Origin: Dysidea avara
Lineage: Eukaryota; Porifera; Demospongiae; Dictyoceratida; Dysideidae
Reading direction: 5' to 3'
Assembly: GCF_963678975.1 (NCBI RefSeq)
Contig: NC_089280.1
Location: forward strand, 13,033,280 to 13,097,279
DNA: 64,000 nt
Of the stretch, positions 54,694-64,000 are shown piece after piece. Both the position numbers and the translations under genes were made by a program. Position 1 is the first letter of the stretch, and each line of letters begins with the position of its first letter. A model generated the notes under the pieces. That model was not told the origin of the DNA and searched no databases. It saw only the letters and a list, made by a program, of their open reading frames with translations.

Positions 54694-57600
54694 TCATTTC
54701 ATTTTGTATTTGTATACCCCAAAGCCGCCCTTTGGCCGGCTTTGGGACTTTTTAAACCTATCTTTTTTTCTTTACCACAGAAGAAGAAAAGATGAAGTAG
54801 ATGTACTTTAAATATTTTATCAGTATATGTACAAATATATATATAATACATATATTTATTACAGAAATCTCCATGGTGGTTTCTATTAACTGAACACTCT
54901 ACAAGGTGACTTCTTCTAGATGCTCTCTCTACAAGGTGAATTGTTTGTAGCTGAACGATCTACAAGGTAACTTCTTCTAGCTGATCTCTCTACAGGGTGA
55001 TTTGTTTGTAGCTGAATTCTGTACAGGTGATTTGCTTGCAGCTGAACTCTTTACAGAATGGTTTCTTTATAGCTTAACTCTCTACAAGGTAACTTCTTCT
55101 AACTGATCTTTCTACAGCGCAATTTGTTTGTGGCTGAATTTCTGCAGGGTGATTTCTTTGCAGCTGAACTCTCTACATGGTGGTTTCTTTGTAGCTGAAC
55201 TCTCTACAAGGTAATTTCTTCTAGCTGATCTCTCTACAGGAAGATCTGTTTGTAGCTGAACTATCTACAAGGTAACTTCTTCTAGCTGATCTCTCTACAG
55301 GGTGATTTGTTTGTAGCTGAACTATCTACAAGATAACTTCTTCTAGCTGATCTCTCTACAGGTTGATTTGTTTGTAGCTGAATTCTGTATATGTGATTTC
55401 TTTGCAGCTGAGCTCTTTACAGAATGGTTTCTTTGTAGCTGAACTCTCTACAAGGAAACTTCTTCTAGCTGATCTCTCTACAGGGAGATTTTTTTTGCAG
55501 CTGAACTCTCTACATGATGGTTTCTTTGTAGTTGAACTATCTACAAGTTAACTTCTTCTAGCTGATCTCTCTACAGGGTGATTAGATTGTAGCTGAATTT
55601 TGTATATGTGATTTCTTTGCAGCTGAGCTCTTTACAGAATGGTTTCTTTGTAGCTGAACTCTCTACAAGGTAACTTCTTCTAGCTGATGTCTCTACAGGG
55701 TCACTAGTTTGTAGCTGAATTCTCTATATGGTGGTTTCTTTGTAACTGAACTCTCTACAAGGTAACTTCTTCTAGCTGATCTTTCTACAGGGTGATTTGT
55801 TTGAAGCTGAACTCTCTACAAGGAAACTTCTTCTAGCTGATCTCTCTAAAGGGAGATTTTATTGCAGCTGAACTCTCTACATGATGGTTTCTTTGTAGCT
55901 GAACTATCTACAAGATAACTTCTTCTAGCTGATCTCTCTACAGGGTGATTTGTTTGTAGCTGAATTCTGTATATGTGATTTCTTTGCAGCTGAGCTCTTT
56001 ACAGAATGGTTTCTTTGTAGCTGAACTCTCTACAAGGTAACTTTTTCTAGCTGATGTCTCTACAGGGTCACTAGTTTGTAGCTGAATTCTCTACACGGTG
56101 GTTTCTTTGTAACTGAACTCTCTACAAGGTAACTTCTTCTAGCTGATCTTTCTACAGGGTGATTTGTTTGTAGATGAATTCTGTACAGGTGATTTGTTTA
56201 CAGCTGAGCTCTTTACAGAATGGTTTCTTTGTAGCTGAACTCTCTACAAGGTAATTATAACTTCTTCTAGCTGATGTCTCTACAAGGTCACTAGTTTGTA
56301 GCTGAGCTCTCTACATGGTGGTTTCTTTGTAACTGAACTCTCTACAAGGTGACTTCTTCTAGCTGATCTTTCTACAGGGTGATTTGTTTGAAGCTGAACT
56401 CTCTACAAGGAAACTTCTTCTAGCTGATCTCTCTACAGGAAGATTTTTTTGCAGCTGAACTCTCTACATGATGGTTTCTTTGTAGCTGAACTCTCTACAG
56501 GGTAACTTCTTCTAGCTGATCTCTCTACAGGGAGATTTGTTTGTAGCTGGTTTCTTTGTAGCTGAACTCTCTACATGGTGGTTTCTTTGTAGCTGAACTC
56601 TACAAGGTGATTTCTTCTAGCTGAACTATCTCTTTCGATAGTTGCATGAACTCCCTACAAGGTAACTTCTTCTAGCTGATCTCTCTACAGGGTGAATTGT
56701 TCGTAGCTGATCTCTCTACAGGGTGACTTGTTTGTAGCTGATCTCTATACAGGTTACTTGTTTCTAGCTGAGCTCTTGGATTCTCTTCAGGGTGACTGCT
56801 CTATTAGGGTGACTGCTCTATTAGGGTGACTGCTCTATTAGAGTATCTCGATCTCGCACTTGCTGCACCAAGTTGGATTTCGTGTTATTATTATTTTATT
56901 ATTATTATTATTAGCACTTTACAGTTATAACTCCGTGGCTTTAAGTCTGATTCTTCTACACCATTTAAGAGCCTTTCTAAGATGATTACTCCATCTGTAC
57001 AACGATTTTTCAAAGCATTATGCACCTATCAATGTTAGGCCCCTACCACCCCCCCCAGTACGGGCCATGTGGGGACAAGGTGGGGATTTGACACCCTGCA
57101 AGAGCAATAACCCCACTACTGGGGCCTAAGTGTTTGTCTACTCCCCTACCTACCACCTATATTCCCCGAGGTATTCCCCCACTCCATGATCAACGCCGCT
57201 TCGCTGGCTACGGGTCAACGTCACGTGATTTAACTAAATATAGTTACACAATTCGATAGTTATAAAAATGCCTGTGTCAAAAGCCCCACTACTGGGGATA
57301 GGTAACTTTGTAGGTGAACCCCCGGATAAACCCCCTATAATCCCCCTATGGATCCCGTACTGGGGGTACTGGGGGTTACAATTGATAGGCGCATTACCCC
57401 AAGCGGTTTATCTGGTAGGCGTGGCAAGCATAATAATAATAATAATAATAATAGCAGTCGTTTTTTTATTAGCTAATCTCGATTGCGTAATTGTTACACA
57501 CTGTTGGTTTTTTTTCGTTGTATCTTCCTGGTTTTAACTAAGCTCGATTTCTTTCAAACCACAAAAGGTTTGAGGTTCAATAGTTACCCTATTCACCCAC

Positions 57601-58085
57601 TGATTTTCAGCTTCTTCCCATACGCGGTTTACCCTGTAGGCCGGCGTAACAACATATTGGTGTTATTTTTCGTGAATAATCTCTCATAACTCTTTGCCTG
57701 TTTATCGTATTCCAGCCAACGTTGGTACCGAGATGCACCTTTATACCCCCCTTCTGTGTGCCAAATTTCAAGGCGATCGGATATGGCGTTCGCGTTTTAT
57801 AGCAATTTTTGTAAGTGTGCGAAAAGAGGAAGAAAAATATGAAGAAAAAACGAAGAAACTAAGCCAATTTTTGAAGTCGCATATCTCGGGAACGCTTGAA
57901 GCGATTTTGCTCAAATTTGGAATGTGGAGTGCTGATGTTGGAGGGCATGTCCACAGCAAAAATCGCATGGCAGCACAGAGCTACGGAGGTGCGCAAATTG
58001 CATTTTCTTTCTTCCAGTCAATATACTCACGGGTGTTGCGCGCCGGCTTCTTTGGCTGCACGACACAATACCGTGTATCTTGCAG
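54694..58085 (+). repeat. Composite repeat, second copy: inverted satellite plus right domain
   Basis: The segment AAAGCCGCCC..GGCCGGCTTT, then the satellite of about 30 bp in inverse orientation (54870-56790), then a right domain matching 45600-46430 (for example GTTTACCCTGTAGGC, GTGTGCCAAATTTCA, TATACTCACGGGTG, ACAATACCGTGTATCTTG). Block periodicity of roughly 300-350 bp is visible in the satellite (TTTACAGAATGGTTTCTTT recurs). (TTA)n and (TAA)n tracts lie at 56885 and 57430. Confidence 0.75.
57025..57389. mobile_element. TIR element nested in the composite repeat
   Basis: The ends CCTATCAATGTTAGG and (inverse) CCTATCAATTGTAAC flank a C/G-rich interior with CCCCACTACTGGGG. The copy at 45750 lacks it. 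GCATTA on both sides may be the target duplication, but the exact ends are uncertain. Confidence 0.65.
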
Positions 58086-58213
58086 GACGAAAATGACACT
58101 CCGCGAAAATGATACTCCGCAGGTATTCGCTTACTGCTGAGGACGAATTTCCTGACTTTGACATTGGTTAAGTTAAGTACGTAGCTAGTAATAAGTATAT
58201 AGTTAGGTAATAA

Positions 58214-58665
58214 GGCCCCTATTTGGTGATTATTAGTTTCTCATCCACCACCTGCATCCTTCTTAAGCTACCGCATGGTAAGCCATTATTTAATCTGTGC
58301 ATGCTCAGAAGAACACGTGATACCAAACTGATATAATTTTTTGTTGAACGCTACAATGCGCTATATATCGCCAGGAGAATTGTTGTTTTCCTTAGCAAAT
58401 TGCTGCAGTACCAGTTGCAATTGTGTTCTATCGACTTCATCAAAGCAGGCTTTCAGTTGACTGTTGAAAAACAGTTGGCGATCACGAAAAGTAGAATCAG
58501 CTGGTGAAGGAAATGTTTGTAGTAAGAAAGAAAGACAATTTGGACAAGGTCTGTACATCAGTGTGTTAATATTATAAAATAATGGCATAATGGTAATACC
58601 CTCCCGCCCGCATCATAATAATTAGAAAGGCTGGATGAGAAACTAATAATCACCAAATAGGGGCC
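58214..58665. mobile_element. 452-bp PIF/Harbinger-like MITE
   Basis: Perfect terminal inverted repeats of about 33 bp begin GGCCCCTATTTGGTGATTAT. A 3-bp duplication TAA lies at 58211-58213 and 58666-58668. GGCC-type ends with a TWA duplication are typical of PIF/Harbinger. Confidence 0.85.
58361..58588 (-). other. Open frame inside the Harbinger-like MITE
   Basis: 75 codons with a coding-like composition (for example MYRPCPNCLSFLLQTF and DEVDRTQLQLVLQQFAKEN). It has no recognised domain. It might be a captured host exon or a relic of an element protein; chance is also possible. Confidence 0.3.
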
Positions 58666-58734
58666 TAAGTAGTAGTATGGTGTAGTTTTCAGTATGTACG
58701 TGTATTTCTACTTGTAATCTTAATTAGAAAAAAA

Positions 58735-59060
58735 ATGATGACTGGTGAACCCACGCATACCGCATCTGAAATGGCGCCGCGTGCCCCAATTATCGTCTGA
58801 AAAGTGAAGTATCCATTACGCTTCGTTGTCAGCTATATTCAACCCGTAATGAAGCATTTTCGAATCAAGAACTGTTCAAAAAGCACCTCTGCACACCGAG
58901 ACGCATTCCGAAAGAAATGATTCCGCGCGCCCCAGTTATATCAATTATCGTATGAAAAGTGAAGTATCCATTACGCTTCGTTGTTGGCTGTGTTCAACCC
59001 ATTACACAACAGTACGAATCAAGAATTGTTTGACAAGCACTTCTGCTATCAACTGAAAAT
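58735..59060. repeat. Tandem dispersed repeat (AAAAGTGAAGTATCCATTAC)
   Basis: Two consecutive units, from about 58750 and 58920, share GCGCCCCAGTTAT-like and AAAAGTGAAGTATCCATTAC stretches. A third, diverged unit is at 59667-59830. Confidence 0.7.
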
Positions 59061-59350
59061 AACCACTATGAAAAATACGGACGATTTCCGTTACGTGAAG
59101 GGAAGCCATCACGTGCTATCGCCAAATTGACACTTTTCGCTGTCAGCAAAGATGAATGGGACACAAAGGAGGACACTGATAAGTCCATGAAGAATGCATT
59201 GTATGTACTGCGGTATGCCAAAAGGCACCTGTCAGGACGAAGCGACGTCAAACAGCGAAAAAATCAAGCCCGTAGCCTTAGCCGTTATCAAGTTACGCTT
59301 GTCTGAAGGCATCAGTCAGTTACTTACTTATTCAGTCAGTAGAAAATTCC

Positions 59351-59648
59351 GTTAAACAAGTACACGAAAAAAATTGGAATTTTCAACTAGAGTAGGGACG
59401 ACAGTACATTGATAAAAAGTACTGAAACAAGTGCATAGGGGTAGTGAACAATACTAAAATACAGTTAAATAATAAGACGTGTTATATCCCTACCGTGCAT
59501 TTCCATGGCATCTTAAGCACAGTAGGGATATAACATGTCTTATTTAACTGTATTTTAGTATTGTTCACTACCCCTATGCACTTGTTTCAGTACTTTTATC
59601 AATGTACTGTCAAAATTCCAAATTTTTTCGTGTACTTGTTTGTTAACT
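59351..59648. mobile_element. Palindromic MITE (TAGGGATAT family), copy 2
   Basis: Inverse arms GTTAAACAAGTACACG... and ...CGTGTACTTGTTTGTTAAC, inner GTTATATCCCTACCGTGC and its inverse. Same family as 54194-54491. It inserted between units of the AAAAGTGAAG repeat. Confidence 0.85.
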
Positions 59649-59814
59649 TTTTTGTAAATAATTTTATTATAGCTGGTGACCCCACGCATACCGCATCTGA
59701 AAAGGCACTGCATGCCCCAGCTATATCAATTATCATGTGAAAAGTGAAGTTACCATTACACTTCGTTGTCAGCTATGTTCAACCCGTTACACAGCATTTT
59801 AATCAAGAACTTGT

Positions 59815-61255
59815 TGAAAGCATTTCGGGTCGATCTGAAAGCTTGTTTGGGTTTAGTTTTACCTCACCAATACTGCCTCATCGTAGTAAGGGAAAATTGA
59901 GGCTGATGTTTGGGTGATATTATTTTGTGGGCCACGCCTACTTCTGTGTGGTCCCTACTATACAGTTACTATCATACTGTATGATAAGCCCTACTCTACC
60001 TTTTACACATTAGTTAGCTATAACTTTGTTAACAATGATGTTACCAAATAAGCTATGCCTTCTTTGTACCTGTCATAGGTTAGCTATACAGTACACATTG
60101 ATCATTGTAGTGGGAATATGGTGGAACACAATAAGTAATTGTTGCACATAAGGACAATGCTGCTGGAGCGACTGACAACTGACAAGGAATTGTGACAAAA
60201 CATAATATGCAGGGTTTCTATGAGATTATGCACTTTATTCATGCATTGAATTAGAAGTTTTGTATATGCATTTTACACTTAATAGTGTTAACAGCTTTAG
60301 ATAGTTATTTGACTATTCCAATCATGCATGCATATGGTTTTGCTGACTTGTGTAGACAATAGTAAGCACATGCAAGGATACATAAAGAAGTGTTAATACT
60401 GTAATAGTGAAGAATGTGTTAGTCGCAAAGAAATGCGTTTAGAAACGCAAGCAGTTAAACCTAGCTGCTAAACAACAAACACACTAATACTAAACAAAAT
60501 GTCTTACGTGTGTATCTTGTCGACGACATACGATAGGTCCTGTATAAACCAAACGTCAAATCACAAACGTATTCTAAAAGTTTGGTGCGATAATACATGT
60601 ATTCACAATGATTATGGAAGCCCTATTGATATGGAAGCCCTACTGATGAGCAATGGCCACGATAAAGAAGGATCAAAGGAAAATCAGTAAGCAATAGCGC
60701 ATACATTGTAGGATATTTAAAATACTAAAAGTTTCATCTCCATGAAATTCGAAGCATTTCCGCCAAAGAAGTAAGGCTGTAGCTGTAGCTGTAGCCAATT
60801 TTCCGCTACGCTTGACTGAACGCATCAGGCAGGCAGGCAGGCAGGCAGGCAGTGAGGCAGTAGAAAATTCGCAAAAATAATTTTTTTTTTAAATTTCGTA
60901 TCATCTAATCGAAAATGCTTTTGGTTGTCCTGAAGGCATGTTTGGGCTTGGTTATACCTGACCAAAGCTGTCAAGTGGCCGTGAAGGGTTTGCAAAGATG
61001 ATTTTGGCTTGATTTATCTTCGTAGACCACGCCCACATCTTCGTCGTCCCTACCATACAGTACTATCGTACTGTATGATAAATTATTTTTAAAATTCCGT
61101 AGCAACTTGTTGAAAGCATTTCGGGTCGATCTGAAAGCTTAACCAATACTGCCTGATCGTCGTTAGGGGAAATTGAGGCTCAGGTTTTTTGGGTGATATT
61201 ATTTCATGGGCCACGCCTACTCCTTTTTGTGGTCACTATTATTGTAGTGTATGAA
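59815..61255. repeat. Dispersed repeat, three diverged units with a (CAGG)n tract
   Basis: Units at 59815-59985, 60880-61085 and 61088-61255 share GAAAGCATTTCGGGTCGATC (first and third), GGTGATATTATTT, GGGCCACGCCTAC and a closing CTGTATGATAAA. (CAGG)n lies at 60828-60853. The 63-codon frame at 60499-60690 (plus) has no recognised domain. Confidence 0.65.
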
Positions 61256-61585
61256 GATAAATATATACCACAGGTTTTATATGGTTAAATTTAAATTAAT
61301 TGCAATTGAATCTTTGATTTTTAATAGGGCTCAAGTTATTTCTGAAAGCTCATGCATAGATACAAGATTTGTAAGACTGTATGCTATAAAACATACCACT
61401 GACATTGGAATCAATTACAAGTTTAGTCAACCAACAAACTTATATACATAAGAATACATAATATACTTACTATCCATTCTAAACAGTCACGGATAGGACT
61501 GAGCCTTATTTGAAATAAAGCAGGAGTAACTAAAAAATGAAAAAAACTTGATGAGTTACATTTCATATAAACAAGACAAACATAC

Positions 61586-61748
61586 ATGTGGTAGCAGTAA
61601 TAGTATCACTAGTGATCCTCACTCCTGTAGGAGTAACCGCTGTAACAATAATGGAGTATCGTACACCAGAGCTCAGGTCAGTGATTGTACATAGTGTAGC
61701 TGTACCATTAACTGAGACAGTTGGAATTTGATTAGTAGTATAATTAAC
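61586..61748 (-). CDS. Exon encoding the second half of a fibronectin type III domain
   Basis: On the minus strand the acceptor TTGTTGTAG is followed by an open exon from 61748 to 61586 and the donor GTATGT. The 54 codons read VNYTTNQIPTVSVNGTATLC, ITDLSSGVRYSIIVTAVTPT and a final TITATT. This shows the FN3 pattern L-x-x-G-x-x-Y-x-x-x-V-x-A. It starts in phase 0 and ends in phase 1, as expected for FN3 domains split by one intron. It is on the same strand as the receptor exons at 52047-53045, and sponge receptors often carry FN3 repeats, so one gene is plausible. The phases (1 here, 0 there) require at least one more exon between. Confidence 0.6.
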
Positions 61749-62480
61749 CTACAACAATAACACTATAAAATATAAATGCTGAGCCTGTGGTTATACAAGC
61801 ACACATACACATGTAATTTTGCACATATGCGATTGTCACATTGTTTACAGTGAAGTAAACTGTATAAAGAAGTGACTCTATTGAGCTATTACATAAATCT
61901 ATTCTTGCTGATAATCGTTCATTTACTATTCTTAAAATTAGTCCATGGATATTTAGGAAACTTAAGAGAGATGTTTCCAGTTTTTGATATGATGGCTGTG
62001 TTAGACTAATGTGCTCTGGAAAGTTTGCATTACCAAAGTGTGTGCTGTCAGACATTATATTCATAACCATGTGCTTGAAGTGATCGTACTTTATGACAGT
62101 ACATAATTATGAGGTTGTTATAATATCTACATGTACCATAGCGCCACCATAATTATTAGTCTTTCTTTAAATTGACATCAACCATAATTATTAGTCTTTC
62201 TTTAAATTGACATCATGCAAGTTTCATGGTTTGACACTGTATTAGATAACTATCAAGCAAGACACATCAAGCAACATTGATATTCTTTATCCATAGCTTT
62301 AGATGGTCACCAACTATACCATTACATTACAGACTAAGTAATTACATACATATTACAGACTAAGTAATTTGACTGGTAGATAGGGAATTGCATGTGTGCA
62401 GAAGAACACAAACTTGGAACAGTCATTTTACTTGAGAGAAATAGTCTAATAAAACAGTCATGTGATAACATCAGCAATAT
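61749..62480. other. Presumed intron or upstream region on the minus strand
   Basis: A minus frame at 61744-62070 (108 codons) runs into the FN3 acceptor region but does not resemble the first FN3 half. A 38-bp stretch containing ACCATAATTATTAGTCTTTC is directly repeated at about 62147-62213. Confidence 0.35.
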
Positions 62481-62762
62481 AATCCACTCAAAAACAGCCA
62501 AGCTTTAAAAAAGAGTGCGGCCTTCAAAAGCCTTGGTGAAAAAAGTTGTGAAATCAAAGGTGGCAGCCATGAAATGGCTGCAATGATGTTAATGTTAACA
62601 AATTTTAATATGACTCTGTGCATTAACAAATTTATTATCATTAACAAAATTTATTATCATTAACATCATGAATGGCTGCCACCTTTGATTTCACAACTTT
62701 TTTCATCAAGGCTTTTGAAGGCCGCACTCTTTTTTAAAGCTTGGCTGTTTTTGAGTGGATTT
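62481..62762. mobile_element. Hairpin MITE, diverged copy
   Basis: The ends AATCCACTCAAAAACAGCC and GGCTGTTTTTGAGTGGATT are inverse, with inner arms GGTGGCAGCCATGAAATGGC and its inverse. The centre holds ATTAACAAATTTATTATC duplicated. Confidence 0.8.
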
Positions 62763-62815
62763 CACTTCTTCTTTGTATTTTCAAAATCAAGCTTACTATT
62801 TCTTCTTATCTACAG

Positions 62816-63009
62816 ATCATAACTGTTACAGGAACAATGATGATCATACAAGTGATAGAGAAAATTACCTACTCATTCCAGACAACTACCAACAAAGAGA
62901 GAAAACCATCAATATTATTGATGATGAAAAAACAAACAATTTAGATAAGAGTGTCCTCGGACACATGCTAGCTACTACAAGCATTATTTGCTTGTTCATG
63001 TATGCATGA
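62816..63009 (+). CDS. Possible last exon with hydrophobic C-terminus
   Basis: A pyrimidine-rich acceptor (TTCTTCTTATCTACAG) precedes an open stretch of about 64 codons that is acidic and polar (NNDDHTSDREN, IIDDEKTNN) and ends MLATTSIICLFMYA then stop, which could be a GPI signal or short membrane end. No upstream exon was identified and the 5' side is a MITE. Weakly supported. Confidence 0.3.
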
Positions 63010-63590
63010 TGGCCATTGTATTGTATGTATTTATTTCCACTAGAGTAATTTATATGAAAGTGAAGGTATGCATGATTTAGGATATTTTATTTTGCAGTGA
63101 CTGTTCTATTGGAGTATCTTGATTTTGTCATGTTAACATGAAAAGGTGTAGTTGCTCAAATTTAAACAAAGCAAACCCTGCACCTTTTACTGGGATATGA
63201 TTCCCAGCCTGTTGTAACACAAGTTTTGCTAGCATAGCACTTATTATGATGATTATGATGATGACGATTGGTGCGAGTCAGCCATACTAGTCTGCTTGCA
63301 GACCACCTGGGGGCGAGACTAAGGTAATACTACAATATACCACTGATCGATACGAAAATGGCTCCAATTTGATGAAATAGCTACTAGACTGAGCCTCGAA
63401 GTGTTACAACAATAGTATGGTGTTAATGCTCTAATAGAGCGCACATTTTTGCTTTCTTTGAAATCATCTAATAGAACACACATAGAATGTTCTAGAACAA
63501 TCTAGATTTTCTATTGGTAGATCTAAGTTTTACTTATTGAGTAGATTTAAGCTACAATTTTCATTTATAAGGTAGAAATTACGTGAAATG
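63010..63590. other. Non-coding, repeat-derived
   Basis: Contains one copy of the GTGACTGTTCTATTGGAGTAT motif at about 63098. No gene. Confidence 0.4.
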
Positions 63591-63596
63591 ATCAAC

Positions 63597-63668
63597 CAAG
63601 ATAGCAGTTGTTCAGTGGTTAAGGATGCAGGTGTTAAGTATGGAGGTCCTTGGTTCAAATTCTGGTAA
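63597..63668 (+). ncRNA. tRNA-derived (SINE-like) sequence
   Basis: An A-box-like TTGTTCAGTGGTTAAGG and a B-box GGTTCAAATTC lie about 30 bases apart, as in polymerase III promoters of tRNAs. The T-stem pairs poorly and no acceptor stem closes, so this is a relic or SINE head and not a functional tRNA. Confidence 0.4.
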
Positions 63669-63699
63669 GTTTTTTGGACATTTTTATGCAACTTATTTT

Positions 63700-64000
63700 A
63701 CCCCGCAGTGACTGCTCTATTAGAGTATCTCAATCCTGCGATTTTACACTTGCTTGTTTTTTGCTTTATAACTTTGTAGCTGTCTGCAGCTGTTGTAACC
63801 ACCAAAAGGCACTGCTACAATAATCAGCCTATGCACATGAATTTTCAAGTTATTTCTCTACTTGGTTTACCCTGTAGACGTGACAACAAATCGATCTCGT
63901 TTTATGCGAATAGTTGGTAATAACTCATGAACTGATCATCGCATTTAAACCACAGGATTCGCCCTTAGACTCTCTTTGACTGTGCCAAGTTTAAAAGCAA
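63700..64000 (+). repeat. Composite repeat right domain, third copy (cut by the window end)
   Basis: Starts GTGACTGCTCTATTAGAGTA and continues with GGTTTACCCTGTAGACGTGA and GTGCCAAGTTT, parallel to 45609-46100 and 56805-57770. Confidence 0.7.

Noticed and set aside
57694-58140. 148-codon plus-strand frame in the composite repeat
   Set aside because: The related copy at 46020-46430 does not keep the frame, and no domain is recognisable.

Overview
The window looks like intron-containing, AT-rich animal DNA, most likely from a demosponge (inference). Support comes from small exons with GT/AG introns, a transmembrane receptor whose extracellular part resembles sponge receptors, Ig-like surface proteins, and a very high load of nested transposons, hairpin MITEs and satellites. 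There are no operons, rRNA or CRISPR arrays. Most short open frames are chance frames inside repeats.

Layout. 1-360 is the edge of a satellite of about 30 bp. 1940-2313 is a TIR element. 5123-5995 is gene A of a small Ig-like, probably GPI-anchored protein. 8012-8497 is a 486-bp palindrome. About 8690-13095 is a near-intact LINE whose ORF1 and ORF2 lie in one frame, separated by a single TGA; a 5'-truncated relative lies at 14233-14893 (minus). 16288-18803 is a broken Ty3/gypsy element with another transposon nested in its gag. 20822-30225 and 30226-44400 are two copies of a large duplicated unit (dispersed repeat + satellite + hairpin MITE + Ig gene), carrying Ig gene B (27172-28044) and Ig gene C (43558-44275, truncated). 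The second unit was later split by a 1.4-kb hAT-like element (33613-35011) and by a 7.9-kb inverted-repeat element packed with a 20-bp satellite (35150-43053). 44400-50400 and 54190-60000 are mosaics of MITEs and inverted satellite. 52047-53045 (minus) holds the last two exons of a transmembrane receptor with a tyrosine-rich tail; an FN3 half-domain exon at 61586-61748 (minus) may belong to the same gene. The right edge enters another copy of a long dispersed repeat.

How it fits together. The host genes seen encode surface proteins: a three-member Ig family that spread by duplication, and a receptor with NPxY and YxxV motifs in its tail. The rest is an archive of insertions. Because units B and C are paralogous, occupied and empty sites can be compared inside the window, which fixes the ends and target duplications of several elements. 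The most interesting points are the LINE with UGA-CUA between its ORFs and a covarying 3' stem-loop, the Ig/GPI family, and the giant inverted-repeat satellite carrier.
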